64,000 nt of DNA from Tubulanus polymorphus (GCF_964204645.1 NC_134027.1:21812485-21876484), one strand, 5' to 3'. Counted from the first letter of the stretch, positions 32,151 through 44,990 are shown. Numbers and translations are program-made. The notes: generated by a model not told the origin, from the letters alone.

Positions 32151-33353
32151 TGTATCGGCCCTTATCATCATTATCATCTAGTAGATATCGACTGCCACAT
32201 CCACAGACAGTTTTATGTCCAGCTTTTCCCTTGTGGTGTGGAACTGATACACCCGCCACAGTGGCTAAGACCCATTCTTCGGCATCCTTTAAAAGTGGGT
32301 TGTCGAACCTGACCTTCTAAGGGGACCTCTATGGCACACGCGATCTACGATTCCAGCTATGGACTCGAGCTTTTTCGGTGGGTGTTGTACCCTTGCCACA
32401 GAAGCCGAAATTGGTCATGGTTTAAAATTATATATTTTTTACGCATATTTTCTAAATATCTTTCATTAAAGTGAGCCGCACTCTGTCGAGGAAATTATCG
32501 AGAAATGTACGTACTTTACTATAGATCACTCACTCCTGTGATAAAGTGCAATAATGCATTATTCGATGCCACATGTTCAACATAGGTCTGACTATATCTG
32601 TTGATTGGGATTTTTTTATTCTTCGGATCCTCCGAATTTAGATCTCATTGACCGGCCGGAGAAACGATAAAAGCATTATGAAAATTAGAAAATTTCCGGT
32701 TTTTTTATCCATTTTTAAAATCAAAAAGAAATAACGTCAGCTGATCCTTGAAACAACAAAATAAGAAAGTCTCCCATCATTTGAATAGAACAGCTAAATC
32801 TGAGTAGGCCTTATGCAGCTATCAGTGGGAACCCTGATCCTACCTGACACTTTAAGTAAAATATTTCTAGCCAGAGCTGTCTCATCAGACTCTCGACAGT
32901 TCTTCGCGTAAGGATTTAAAAGAACTCTGCAGCCAGTAAAACACAAAGTTTGAAGGTGAAAGAATGATTTATTTTGGACACTTAATGATTTAACAAAGGC
33001 TTATTGAAAAACAAATTACAATGAAAAGTAAAATCTTTCAAAAACATAACTCTCCATGTAGTTCAGTGTGGTAATGAATTTAGCCCGTACGCATCTTATG
33101 ACCCCTTCATCAAATTAGCCATGTTTCTTTTCATTTTTTCATTTTCTTACAATTAGGCCTCGAAAATGTTTACAACAGGCCATTTCTGTGTGTTAACTGA
33201 ATAGAAACTATGCTTTGATTACCTGTCGATCACAGGTTTTATCTAGTCAAATAGTTAGCGATAACAGCTGATTTAAAAAACAAGTAAAAGCATAACGCAT
33301 TCAAGGACTAACTAGGGATAGTGATTTCATGGTACTTATAGCAGCTAGAATAT
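32151..33353. other. TBC1D30 intron 1, nothing recognised
   Basis: The part at 32170-32410 has a higher GC content than its surroundings and may be a decayed coding fragment; no frame is long enough to name. The rest is AT-rich. Confidence 0.3.
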
Positions 33354-33630
33354 CAAGCCCGAGTCAAATTTGGCCCTAATTAGAGAGTGTGTTCACAAGC
33401 AGACCACTCACTCGACGCTCTAAACAATGCTCCGAAAAAAGCGAAGTGAGTCATTTCCCGAACCAGTTGCAATTTACATGCAATAATTCAACCTGTGCTA
33501 AAATTTGGTATATAGGCCTGGTCCAACATTTTTGGTCGGGCCAAACACGCACAGGTCCATTTGCCATCCGTGTGACTAGTTGTTCCAGGCCAAAAATGCG
33601 TGTGATCGCAGCTATTATCAGTTGATTTTG
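33354..33630 (-). repeat. GGCCCGGGCC-type MITE
   Basis: Contains the family's blocks in reverse order: CGAGTCAAATTTGGCCC, CACTCACTCGACGCTC, GAACCAGTTGCAATTTA, GGCCTGGTCCAACATTTTTGG and GTGTGATCGCAGCT at the right end. Confidence 0.65.
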
Positions 33631-34051
33631 GTTCGTTAAAACGTTAATATGTAGATGATACCTACGTAGCCACTCGATAATCGTGGGTTTTTCTTTCGAT
33701 TCATGATGAATAGGGCCTATAGATAATCTATATGGAAACAAAGAAAATTTGCTTTTTTGAAAGTGTGAGAAAAAGTGACAGATAATATATTCGATTGAAA
33801 CGCTTTTTATCGCGCCGGTCCCCTTTGCAACATATGTACCTATCTATCTATAGTTTATATAGAGTAATCATTGATTTTTCCGACTGATAGCATTATGGCG
33901 TGCGATACCAGCTGGATATATTTGTATATTATGATACGTATAAACCTACACGAGCTGTCCCTTTGTGATCCATTTTTACCCACTTCCCCAATCAGCCATT
34001 CCCGATAAAATATAGGCAGGTAAAATTTTTACCGAATTCGTACCAACGACT

Positions 34052-34384
34052 ATAGCCGCGATCACACAAGTGTTTTTGGCCCGTGCCTCATTTGGCCCGG
34101 CACAATGGTTCACACGGGTGCCAAATTGGTCCGGGCCAAATTTGGTCTGACCAAAAACCTTGGACCAGGCCCGAGCCAAATATTAGCACGGGACAAATGA
34201 TTGCGTTTGAATTGCAACTATTACCGCAAATGACCCACTTGGCTTTGTTTGAGCATTGTTAAGTATCGAAAGAGTGGTTTGCGCGTGGGCTCTCTATTAG
34301 GCATGGGCCAAATTTAGCTCCAGCCTGATCAGATCTGTGCCAATTTAGCCCGGGCCAAATCATCTCTGTGTGATCGCGGCTTTA
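34052..34384 (+). repeat. GGCCCGGGCC-type MITE, best-preserved copy
   Basis: About 333 bases with inverted ends TAGCCGCGATCACAC and GTGTGATCGCGGCTTTA. The inside has CGGGCCAAATTTGG, GGACCAGGCCCGAGCC, GCGTTTGAATTGCAACT and TTTGAGCATTGTTAAGTATCGA. Ends and size are those of a non-autonomous DNA transposon. TA or TTA is the likely target duplication. Confidence 0.7.
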
Positions 34385-35178
34385 ATGGTAGTTGATTTGG
34401 GCCGAATCGAAAAACCAAATATTACATTCAATTTCCACCTATTTTTTCTATTTACGCAACACGAAAAATTTCCGCGTTTAAACCGTTATTTCATTTTAAC
34501 ATCACATCTGAAACTGAATTTTCGTTTCAATGACATTTCATTAACGTGGTATAAAGAGGAAAAGGACTAGGTTAAATCGAAAAGTTTGATTCAACACCCT
34601 GCCATAAGAAGACTACATCATAACGAAAAGTTGATTTCAGTATGGCGTCAGCCACCGTGTATTATAATATGGCAGATGTATGAACATTTTTTTTTTTAGA
34701 ATAAATTATTCGCGTTTACATTCACTGAATATCGGCCGATTGTTTTCATGAATAGAGTAAATGCGAAATTTTTGAAATAACATCTGCGATTGTTGTATTA
34801 CGGTTCGCGATATCGTGACCCACTGAAACGTGAAACGTATGGTTCGGCGGCTTCTTGTTTCGACTCGACTATGAGACAAATGGAACTCGCGATTCAAAAT
34901 TTGAAAATCAAAATTTTCGTAACGCCGAAATCAAGTCGAATAGACGCGGCCACCCTGCGGAAGCTTAATTTCAGTAATAATAATAATAATAATGATAATA
35001 ATATTTATTTCTTATATACCGCGCTCCGTATACATTTCAGCGCGGTTTACAAAAGGCTATAAAAACAATTTAGAACAGTCAATTAAAATATTGCCTGAAA
35101 AGAAAAGTTTTCAGCTCAGTTTTAAAAGTAACTACATCGCTGCAGGATTTTATTCTAAAAGGTAAAGCATTCCATAAG
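34385..35178. other. TBC1D30 intron 1 up to the BEL insertion
   Basis: Non-coding. A (AAT)n tract at about 34974-34999 and a following segment with TTCTTATATACCGCGCTCC and CAGCGCGGTTTACAAAAGGC look like the tail or body of a dispersed repeat into which the BEL element inserted. Confidence 0.4.
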
Positions 35179-35420
35179 TGTGGCGTTGCGAGTCACAAAG
35201 AAGACCAGGTTCGGAGATAAAAGAAGAGAAAGACTAAAAACACGACGGGTTCAGTCTACAGATCATAAGATACTCGTTTATTTCGGTCACACACAGGCTA
35301 ACCACCTGTCCCGACTGCACATGCCCATGCTAATATATATGATGATTCGCTACATAGGCTAAGGGGGAGTGAACACTATATGTTTACTGACATATTTACA
35401 TAAACATCCTGTTCTCGACA
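35179..35420 (-). repeat. 3' LTR of the BEL/Pao element
   Basis: 242 bases. By eye it differs from the other LTR at two positions (CATGCCCATG versus CATGCGCATG, and ATATGTTTAC versus ATATGGTTAC). A short purine tract (minus strand TGGAGAAA) abuts it. Confidence 0.92.
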
Positions 35421-35642
35421 TTTCTCCAGGGGGCGACAAAGGTAAACAAATAAAGAGTAAGAACGGAGAGATATATGACTAATCATTACAATGGATTAAG
35501 TAAATAAAGCTTATGGAAATCAATAAACAACTAAACGTTAATTCAAAATACGATTAAATAGTAAATTCAGGCATTGATAGTAACTATTATGCAACTATTT
35601 CAAACATTCGACGATTTTTGCACGAGCCTTTCGCGCTGCGTT

Positions 35643-37648
35643 TCACACGGGTCGCGGATCGGAGGTTATAACGGGGCCAGGCTCTTTAAAGTCCATATCG
35701 GTGTTAATTTCAAGCGGGAACAGTTTATTTATAGGTCGGCTAGTATTTGTAGTGCCCATTCTAATTTCTGCTGAACGAACTGCGCCGTCGTTCCCGTAGT
35801 TCAGTTTCGTTACGATCGCAAGCTTCCAGTTAATTCTACGTTTTTGGTCGTCGTGTACGAGTACAACGTCTCCTGATCGAATCTCGCTTGTTCTGCCATT
35901 ATTTCGCATGGACAGATGTCGTTCACGTAGCGCAATAACGTATTCGTTGGTCCAACGAGACTGAAAATGTTCGAAGAGTTCCATCACTCTTTGTGCGCGT
36001 TTCTGGAGGTTTTGTGTATTTATCGAAACACCATACTCCGGATCACTGATAGCATCGGTATCAGATAGGTGCGGTAGATTCGACATAACTTGTCCGTGAA
36101 GGAGGTGCGATGGTGTTAGCGGTTCTGGGTCAGTTACGTCATCGGACAAATACGTAAGCGGGCGGTTGTTGATCACCATTTCGATTTCCGCGACGAGCGT
36201 AATAAGTTCAGACATCGATATGTATGCGCGGACTAAAACACGTTTCAGAACTTGTTTCGTAAGTCCAACTAAACGTTCCCAAAAGCCACCATGCCATGGG
36301 GCAGCCTTTGGTATAAATACCCATTCAACATTTTTCTCGAGCATGTATTTTCGAACCGAATGAATATCGAGAAGCTTCTTTAATTCTCCCGCCGCGGCCA
36401 CGAATGCCGATCCGTTATCACTTATCAACTTTTGAGGTAAGGATCGACATGCGGCGAAACGTCGGAAGGCGAGAAGAAATGTGGCACACGACATATCAGA
36501 AACAACCTCGAGATGAACGGCACGTGTGTTCGCACATGTAAACAAGACTATATACGCTTTCGCTTCTCTGTTGTTATCTCTCACAAACAAATGTCCGGTG
36601 AAATCCACTCCCGTTACGGTAAAGGGATGGGCATCTGTCAGCCTGCTCTTCTGCAACGGTGCAGGGTCCGGTAGTGGGTATGGCTGACCACTAATGATTT
36701 TGCAATTGTAACATTTTCGCAACAGAGATTTAACGACTTTCCTGATACTTTGAATCCAATACGTTTGTCGAATACGGTTAATCGTTGATTCTGTACCCAA
36801 ATGAAGTGCTCTCGCGTGAGCATCAATCACAGTTAACTCGGTAAATCGCCCATTCGGGGGTAGTAATATTGGGAATTTCGCGCCATAATCAATCGGGGCG
36901 TTATGGAGTCTCCCTCCAACTCTCAACAAGCTATCATCGCCAATAAACAACCGTAGCTGTTTTGTCAGGGGCGCTCGCGATTTTGCATGATTACCCTGCA
37001 GCACGAAAATTTCATTCGAATAATTAGCATTTTGCACAGCTTTAATCCACGCCGTTCTAGCTCGGGCTATATCATTCGGCGTCAGATCCGCGGCGGACCG
37101 ATCTGTCTGGCGTTGAAGTTTCGCGACAAACAAGAAAACGTAAGCGGTGACACGTAATAATGATCCCAACTCTATGAATCGTTCAATGTCGATTATTTCT
37201 ACCAAACCAATCCGTTCGTCCTCCGCGTCTTCAACCTGCCCGGGTTGAGGATCGTTGATGTGGAGGATATTAACTGTACTAGTGTCAGCGTATAATTTAT
37301 CCACGGGCCAGTCGCCATGTTTCAGCCATTCGGGGCCAAACCACCACAAATTAGAATGCCGTAGTTTCTCGGAGTCGATTCCACGCGACAGTATGTCTGC
37401 CGGATTATCAGACGTCGGGCAGTAACGGTACTCGTCAATTTTGATAGATTTAATCTGTTTCACGCGGTTGCTGACGAATACTGGTAACTTTCGATCGGAG
37501 TTCAACCAACAAAGCACAATCTGACTATCGCTCCAAAGCACTTTTTTGGTTATAGCGATTTCAGAACCGAGCGATTCAGTTACATAATCGATAAGCTTCG
37601 AACCTGTCAAAGCAGCAAGTAATTCCAGTCGTGGAATAGTTAATTCCT
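35643..37648 (-). pseudogene. BEL/Pao: RNase H end and integrase
   Basis: A 655-codon frame from the TTG at 37610. Its reading frame is coding further up to about 37648, where it should join the RT piece. RNase H contains WSDSQIVLCWL and NPADILSRG. Integrase has an H2C2 zinc region (HARALHLGTES...CYNC), D in TGVDFTGHL, D in LISDNGSAF, and E in HGGFWERLVG, then the conserved tail RWTNEYVIALRERH. The integrase itself looks intact. The join with RT is broken: near 37660 one base of a codon seems lost, so this domain can no longer be made from the same frame. Confidence 0.9.
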
Positions 37649-39034
37649 TTACTGGTGCGACAGTGTCTTAGACATAACAAACGATGTATCATGCTGGTTT
37701 CGTAAATAAACCACAGCTCCAAATGCTGCTTTGCTACTATCAGCAAACACGTGTATTTCATAATTCTGGGTTTGCGGTTGACTTAAGTATTTCCTTGATA
37801 ACACAATTTCTGACGCACGTGACAAATCATTCCGAATCGAGAACCATTTTTCTCGCATTGATTCGTCCTGTACTGGGTCGTCCCAGCCTAGATTAAGTTT
37901 CCAGAGTTCCTGGATGTACATCTTAGCCCTGACCTGTACGGGGGCCAGAAAACCAAGCGGATCATATAACTTCGACGCCGCGCTAACTACCTCACGTTTT
38001 GTCACCAGATCGGACGTTCCGTCATCTACCTTGATGCTAAGGGTGTCGTTATGAGTGTCCCATCGGATCCCGAGGACGTTCGCGATGGGTTTCGACTCGG
38101 CTACTCCATCCGAGCTCGCCAAATTACGCAGTCTCTGGCAATTAGTTGCCCACGCTCTGAGGGACAAGCCTGCAGAATTCATTATTTCGTTTGATTGTGC
38201 ATAAAAGTTTATCGCTTTGTCCTCAGATGTTACTCCAGTGACGATATTATCCACGTATATGTTTTCGGCCAATTTCCCCGCGGTTTCGCAATCGTAATTG
38301 GCTAAGTGGGATTTGACAGTGGCATTAAGAACAAACGGGCTCGAGACCGCTCCGAACAGGATACTTTTAAACTGAAGTACTTTGAAATCGCTTTCTGGAT
38401 CATTCGGGTCGGTTAACCACAAGAATTTGGTATACTTCCGATCGTGTTCGTGGAGTCTTATTTGTAAAAATGCCTTTTCGATATCGGTGGATATTCCCGT
38501 AGAGTACAATCGAAATCGCAACAATATAGATACCAAATCGTTTAGGAGCGGGGGTCCAGTTTCCAAGCAATCATTCAACGACGGTTCGCTTCCGACTCTA
38601 CAACTGCAGTCGAAAACGATTCTGAGGGGCGTGGTAGTAGAGTCCTTTTTTACTCCTCGGTGGGGTAAATAGTGTCCGATACTAGAGGTGTCATGTGTTA
38701 CATCCTCTATGAAATCACGCGACAGTTGTTCTTCAATTATTGTATCGTATACGGTTCTCATTTCTGCGGATAAACGGCGTATCATACTGCGAGTCCGTGC
38801 TTCGGCCACGTGTCTGTTGTCCGGCAAGGGGGCGTGGCTTTCTTTCCAAGGTAGTTTCGCAGTATAGCGTCCATCGCTATCAACAGTTAGATGGGTTTTA
38901 ATATAGTCCGAATAAGCAAGTCCACGGTTTTTTATCAAAGAAGCGTCATCTTTGATGCCGATCGTTTCTAAGTCCCAAAACGATTGTAATGAGACTTCCT
39001 CTCCGCGGTGCGAATTGAGATCCATATTTCTCAC
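37649..39034 (-). pseudogene. BEL/Pao: reverse transcriptase
   Basis: 461-codon frame. RT motifs are visible: HRGVKKDSTTTPLRIVFD, LETGPPLLNDL, DIEKAFLQI and YVDNIVTG (the YVDN form of the catalytic box, common in BEL RTs). It ends in FADSSKAAFGAVVY and a SKT block at the beginning of RNase H, then hits a stop. The coding frame is open upstream of 39034 to about 39090, overlapping the end of the protease frame, to which it is shifted by -1. Confidence 0.9.
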
Positions 39035-39063
39035 ACAAGATACGTTGAGAACGGTTGAATTCC

Positions 39064-40236
39064 TTACTCCGGTGAGTAAGGTGTGGTTGGTATGGGCCCT
39101 GATAAGAGATACCCTATACGTGATGAAACGGCAGTCGGGCCGTAGCCCTTCACGGTATTATCGCCGACTATAGACCAGTAGTAATCGGCGCCAATTAATA
39201 CATCGATATCAAAGTCGCCGGTTATTGATGATGGCTGTTCCGCTAGAGTTAGGTTTCGCAGATGCGGAAGATCCAAAACTTTATTGTTTACAAGATTGCT
39301 GATTGGCGTGGAGATGGTCGGTATCACGAGGGCTTTAATTAGTATCGGTGAACCCTCTGATGACGCGATGTTAAAGTTCGTTCTTTGAAGTAATCGCCGA
39401 CCGGCCAGTTGTTCTCCGAACGTCGCTAGATTGATTTCCTCTTGGCCCAGATGTGGGAGATTTAAGCTGACAGAAATTCGCGTCGTGATAAACGATCTAT
39501 GGCTGCCTTCGTCCAGTAAAATGTTTATCTTACGACCATTCGAGCGGTTATTAGCGGAAGTTGATGGCGAAAAAATCTCCGCCACAGCTGTTTTAAGAAG
39601 TATGGGCCCATCTGGTCGTGGTTGTTGGGCGCCGGCATACGTTTGATGAACAGTTTTTATATCGTGAGAATCGCTTCTGCTTCCGTTTTGTGGTCGATCT
39701 TTCGTAGAAATCTCGCGCGTTTCTGTAAGGGAGGAACCACATAGTAACGTGTGATGTTTCCCTCTGCACTTTTTACATGTGTTCTTGGATTTACAGTCCC
39801 GAGAACGATGAGTGCCCATGCAATTATAACAAAGTTTATCACGTTTAACGATATCCAGGCGTTTCTCTGGTTCGGTTACAAGAACACAATCTGACGCGAA
39901 ATGTGTCCCTTTACAAAATGTACATTTTAATGGTTTTCTCTTGATCGCATTGCCCACGTGGAACGCTGACGTGGTACCCAGGTGAGCAGTTTCTGGGTAC
40001 ACTGAAACTCCTGCCTGGAACGCTGTTATCTCTCTCGAAAGGGCATCTCGCAACGACTGGAGATTCCAATTCGCGCCGTTATTATCCCTCGTTATCTGTC
40101 GTCGTATCATCCCAGGCAGTTTATCTAAGATAATCGGAGTCAACAAATCTCCGTAGCTATCTTCGTTTTTTCCGAGCGCACTTAGTCCTCGGATATATGT
40201 TTCCAGTTTGTCCGAAAATTCCATCAGACTCTGCAT
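39064..40236 (-). pseudogene. BEL/Pao: Gag C-terminus, zinc knuckles and protease
   Basis: 390 codons, in frame with the preceding Gag piece across a UAG. Three Cys/His knuckles occur (CTFCKGTHFASDC, CYNCMGTHRSRDC, CKKCRGKHHTLLC). The aspartic protease active site is LLDEGSHRSFI, the DEG form seen in many BEL elements. The frame ends after RIGYLLSGPIP, where RT should follow; the RT frame is offset by -1. Confidence 0.88.
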
Positions 40237-40251
40237 GTCTTCTGTCGGTCG

Positions 40252-40935
40252 CTAAAGTTCCCATAACGCTCGCATATATGCACTGATAATGATTTGCGGT
40301 TGCCCATACCTTTTTATCAGTACTTGAAGTGCGTTCGCATAATTCGACGCGGTGAGGGCCAGACCCTCGATCGTTCTGTAAGCTTCGCCGTTAAGTTGTG
40401 CGCGTAAGTATTGGAACTTAACGACGTCGTCGAGATTCGGGTCGTCGTTGGCCGCTGAATTGAATCCGTCTATGAATTCCTGCCATTTGAGTAAATCGCC
40501 GTCGAATTTTGCGAGCGTAAGTTTAGGTAGATTTACCTTGTTCGGGCGAAATGGCGTCGCAGAAGCACCGGAATTGTTCATCGAAGAATTATGAGGTTGC
40601 GTTGTGTGCGTCGCCTTTTCTACAAATCGGATTATTCGGCCGCGTTTTTCAATGACGCTAGATCTGAAGTCCTCTGCTTCTTGAATCGTGTCTGAAAGAT
40701 GCGTTAAAGGAGTTAGGTCCTCGATCGTCAAGTCTAGCTTCTCTAGTCGACTTAACTTTTCTGTGATCTGCTCGATGTAAATATCTAGTAAATCTACATC
40801 GTCTTCGGTCGTTCGAAAATCTTCGACGATTGTTGACGATTTCACGACGAGATCATCAACTTTCTGCCTGATTGCAGTTCGTGTGATTGTCGACCGGTTC
40901 AGTTGAGTATCCTCCACTCGGCTGATCCTGGTCAC
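40252..40935 (-). pseudogene. BEL/Pao: Gag N-terminus (DUF1759-type)
   Basis: A 228-codon frame that starts at a GTG lying inside the primer-binding site; no ATG occurs near its start, which is unusual. The Gag signature LPKLTLAKFDGDLLKWQEF and NYANALQVLIKRYG is clear. It ends at a single UAG (40252-40254), after which the same frame continues into the knuckle/protease part. Confidence 0.88.
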
Positions 40936-40943
40936 GGCACCAA

Positions 40944-41185
40944 TGTGGCGTTGCGAGTCACAAAGAAGACCAGGTTCGGAGATAAAAGAAGAGAAAGACT
41001 AAAAACACGACGGGTTCAGTCTACAGATCATAAGATACTCGTTTATTTCGGTCACACACAGGCTAACCACCTGTCCCGACTGCACATGCGCATGCTAATA
41101 TATATGATGATTCGCTACATAGGCTAAGGGGGAGTGAACACTATATGGTTACTGACATATTTACATAAACATCCTGTTCTCGACA
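40944..41185 (-). repeat. 5' LTR of the BEL/Pao element
   Basis: 242 bases, TG...CA ends, two differences from the 3' LTR. Confidence 0.92.
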
Positions 41186-41665
41186 ATAAGATTGGAGCTG
41201 TAGTTGCGCGCTAGTAGGTCATGATGTCATCCAAGATGGCCGACTGTGGCTTCACTTGCCACCCAACGATTAATGCTATTTACTTCGGGCTTCAATGATT
41301 TTGTGTTGTGCATTAGAACGAGGGTCACGGACTTACATCGTCAAACAAGTGCCTTTCGAGAAAGCGCTTACTTTCACTATCAAAAAGCGCCTACCACTAT
41401 GAACCCTGATAAAGCCATGTTCACACTACGTTATCATAACATGGATAGGCCTCTGTGAGAACAGTGTGATTGATGTGATAAATAATTGTGATAGGCTAAG
41501 TGATCAATTAGTGGTTGTGAGTTAAAAATCAATAATAGTTGAACGTTTATTGATTACCTTTGTCTGGTCAATGACATAAAGTTTATTTGAGGTTCATTTG
41601 AATCTTAAGTCTGCTAGGTTGTTGTAAAAGACTACATTATTCATGCTGATTGGTTTGTCTACTAC

Positions 41666-42083
41666 AGCTGTGGCCACACGGAGATGATTTGGCCTGGGTC
41701 AAACTGCCCCCCCCCCCTAGTCATATTTGGCCTACGCTTGATTAGAGCACATTCAAACAAAAATCACTCGTTTGTTAGTAAAACGCTAATCAAAGCAATG
41801 CTGTGAGAACACACAGCATTGCCTCGATAGCATTTTAGTAACAAGTGACAGAGCCCTGTTCTTAGCACAGTTGTCGCTTTCAGAACCAGTTAGCATTTCA
41901 CGTGAAGTAATCTGAAACGTGCTATAATTTGGCACGGGCCGGGTCCATTGTTTTAGTCACGCGAAATTTGGCTCTGTGAACCGGGCGCTGACCAATTTTG
42001 CACCAGTTCGAATTTGAACACCCATATTTCGCACCGGCGAAAATTTGACTTGGGTCAAAAATGCTCGTGTGATCGCGACTATA
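41666..42083 (-). repeat. GGCCCGGGCC-type MITE, enlarged copy
   Basis: Ends ACAGCTGTGGCCACACGGAG and CTCGTGTGATCGCGACTATAG. Internal blocks are more diverged and include a poly-C run (about 41706-41719). Confidence 0.6.
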
Positions 42084-42152
42084 GTTTTTGCAGAGGTTTA
42101 CGGCTTATAAGCCTTTTATAGGCTGGCTTTACTTGTAAAGAAGACACTTTAA

Positions 42153-42430
42153 CCCTTTCAGTGCGTCTACACCGCAGGGCGGTGTATGAACTGATGATGG
42201 ATTTTGCTAGTACACCGCACTGATGTGTATTGATGTAATTAGTAATTAGTTTTAACTCTATTAGATGATGGTAGCACCTGTCAAATATAGTGAAATATTA
42301 GTAACTAACAATACACTGCGCCGTGGTGTAGATGCACTATAGAGGTATTCCCATTATTCAACACGCTAGGGTGGAATTTTTCAAAATCTCCAGCACTATA
42401 GGGTATTGATTAGTCAGCACTGAAAGGGTT
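42153..42430 (+). mobile_element. piggyBac-type MITE, copy 1
   Basis: 278 bases between TTAA at 42149-42152 and 42431-42434. Termini CCCTTTCAGTGCG and GCACTGAAAGGG are inverted repeats. CCC ends plus TTAA duplication is the piggyBac signature. Internal 15-bp palindromes of the CACCGCACTGCGGTG type occur three times, partly eroded. Confidence 0.85.
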
Positions 42431-42434
42431 AATA

Positions 42435-43439
42435 AGCTTATATATAGTTCACGGGTGAAATTTGACTATAGTTAAAACACAGTTCCACGAGGACTCAACA
42501 ACACGTGCCTCTACAGCTCGTGAAGCAACTTATTACCAACTAGCGAATGACCCGTCCAAAGACGGGTTTTATCATGATTGAATTGACAATTTTGCTTCTC
42601 GTACGTATTGTTTTCATCTTGAATTCCCTCTTATTTATTCGATTGGTAGATTCGACTTGACTTGATCTGGATGGTCGGTTGGGAAAGATATATATTCCCT
42701 TAACTACTCGAAGCGGAAGTGGTGTTTGGACTTTTTTGGAAACGAAGTACTCGGACGACTCCTACGAATAAAATCTACAGTGTTACAGCAACGTTTTTTA
42801 GAAAAAATAAGGATTTGTTTTCGTATTCGATCAGTAGATTTGGTCTCATTTGGATTGATTTAGTGTCACTTACAGACCGACCACGCCTGCCGCGAACGAA
42901 ACACGGAGTTTGATTTTGAAATCTGAATTGGTACAGATGAAGTTGTGTGATCGGCGGTCGAATTTACAGAAGTTTTCATCCAAATCGAAGTACATTAAAT
43001 CGGAAATTTTGCTTGCGGTTCATTCGAACATCTTCCAACCAGCCTGAACCGGCAAGCGACTGACTAGGGTTACACGAACGCTGACGCCTGGCGTATACCA
43101 GGTGATTTCTTGTTGACTTGTTGACGATTTTCATCTCGATAGTTGTGCTGCGATATCGCATAGTGTTCAACCACATTGTCAGCTGTTGATAGTGCCACCG
43201 GTGACAAGATTGCCCAGTATCTAGCATAATAGATATATATTCGGTTACAAGATCACTGTCAGTCGCATAGTGCGCCCCTCGTAGTGACAAGTCCCGTCAC
43301 TAACAGCCGATCAGCACTTGGATTACTAGAATTGAATCGATGCCTTGAAAAGTAACACTGCTTAATATTTTCAAAAATAAGTAACATGATATAGGATTTT
43401 ATAATAATCAAGGATCGATATATTTATTTTGAATTTGCA
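42435..43439. other. TBC1D30 intron 1, nothing recognised
   Basis: Non-coding. Open frames at 42719-42913 and 42976-43290 show no recognisable protein. Confidence 0.3.
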
Positions 43440-43985
43440 TATATCGATAATTGAATTGAATTGACTGGCAACCAGTCTAGCCCAGATACGGTATAGCTTG
43501 GAATTGAATTAACATCGTTAACGTTTATTTTCCGTTTCCTTTACGTTTAAAACGGAAAATTGTTCGGCTTTTTGGAAAGAAATCAAACGCGTACCGTACA
43601 TCGTTGTATCGGGTTTTAAAACGCGTTTTAAATCACGTGTACTCAACGCGTTTCGATTTGAACGTTGAATGAGAGAACGTGATGCGTTCAACACGCGAAC
43701 GTTGCGCAATGAAGGCTTCAAGGCTCTCGGCGGTCACCGTTGTGGCAGGTAAGGCATTCCAATCAGCGATGGTCCTTGGGAAAAATGACCACTTGCGTGC
43801 TTCGGATGAACACATTGGCCGCTGGAATGCATGCTTGCTCAGGCCTCTGGAGTAGCGTATTGGCTTGACGAACCGAGTAGTGGTGTCTAGGTTGGCCATG
43901 CCATTGGTAATCTTGTACATCATGGCTAGTCTGGCATTCCTGCGCCATATTGATGACATAGCGCACATCCTCTCATAAAGTCTAC
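43440..43985 (-). mobile_element. LINE 3' fragment with RT C-terminal coding
   Basis: The minus frame 43968-43633 reads SSIWRRNARLAMMYKITNG, RFVKPIRYSRG, FFPRTIADWNALP and ESLEAFIAQ, the C-terminal end typical of CR1/Jockey-like LINE ORF2 proteins (the 'FxPRTI..WN.LP' block). The 3' side runs to a TTCAA-type tail (about 43447-43460). 5' truncation is usual for LINEs; the frame upstream ends within about 20 bases of the truncation point. Confidence 0.75.
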
Positions 43986-44690
43986 TAATACTAAGACTTA
44001 CCTAAAATGGAATGAGAGTATTAATTACGTAGTACACATCGACTCACACGGAACCCGTCGTATAATGCATAGTAGTTATCAAAACATCGTTGTAACGGTT
44101 CTTACGTTGTCAAAGAATCATGTGGTCCCTGGCCCTGAAGAGAAATGGCGCCATTTTGCGGCCAGCGATTCTGCCATAAAAAGACTCATTTCGCTATGTT
44201 TAAACATTGTTCGGTATTGAGTGAGTGTTTTACATGTCACCACGCTCTCTAATTAGGCACGGACCAAACTTGACTCGGGGCCCGATCCGTGCATATCATC
44301 TCGGCTGAATACGGCTTATGTAAATGTTTGGTTTCAACAAGAGTATTCAGCAGATAGAGTGTTTCAACGATGTAAATGGTGGTGTTTTATCAGATTTCAT
44401 TTGATACCTGAAAAATATGCGAAAATGATTGAATTTCGACTACGTATATAATTATTACAAATTAATCCAGATTTATGATTATGCCAGTTTATCAAGTTAC
44501 GGCTGTCGAGAATAAAGCTGGTTTCATTGTACGTAGCACTGGTTTATAACATGTACATATTATCAACACGGTATATAGGAACTATTCAAAACCCTCATCT
44601 GTATGATGCAGATCCGCGCAGAACGTCTCTCGTACAACAGATTTTTCGGTAAGAGGTGATTATATAAGCTGCGTTCGCAGTATAGCAACA
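43986..44690. other. TBC1D30 intron 1 with a partial MITE
   Basis: 44200-44315 contains CATTGTTCGGTATTGAGTGAG and CTCTCTAATTAGGCACGGACC, a worn piece of the GGCCCGGGCC family. The rest is AT-rich and unassigned. Confidence 0.35.
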
Positions 44691-44990
44691 ATCGCGCAAG
44701 CATTTTTTACCCGGGCCTTATTTGACCATTTGGCCAATCGTTCACACCGCGCTGATTGGGTCCATACCTCTTTTTTTTCGGCCGGGCTGGTCAAGATTTT
44801 AGTATGGGTTCGATTAATTCTTTAGCCACGATCGCACAAGCATTTTTATGCAAAACTTTGCAAAAAATATGCAAAAACTTTTAGCTAGGATGCGGAAGTG
44901 ACTCCTTAACCGCAGTGAGTGATTTGCACATGAACATGCAGGGGTCTTGGTTGGGGCCAATGAGACCCAACCAAAAAGACAGATCCAGGT
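44691..44990 (+). repeat. Two partial GGCCCGGGCC-type MITE ends
   Basis: One copy starts at about 44692 (ATAGCAACAATCGCGCAAGCAT), a second at about 44822 (AGCCACGATCGCACAAGCAT). Both are shortened. Confidence 0.5.

Larger units (their letters stand above)
35174..41190 (-). mobile_element. BEL/Pao LTR retrotransposon (minus strand), LTRs near-identical but coding frames broken
   Basis: Two 242-bp LTRs (35179-35420, 40944-41185) begin TGTGGCG and end CTCGACA, and ATAAG flanks both sides (35174-35178, 41186-41190). Directly inside the 5' LTR the minus strand reads TTGGTGCCGTGACCAGGATC, a primer-binding site. Gag, zinc knuckles, protease, RT, RNase H and integrase follow in BEL order. BEL elements normally have one long ORF; here it is split by one stop and two frame changes. 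Confidence 0.95.
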
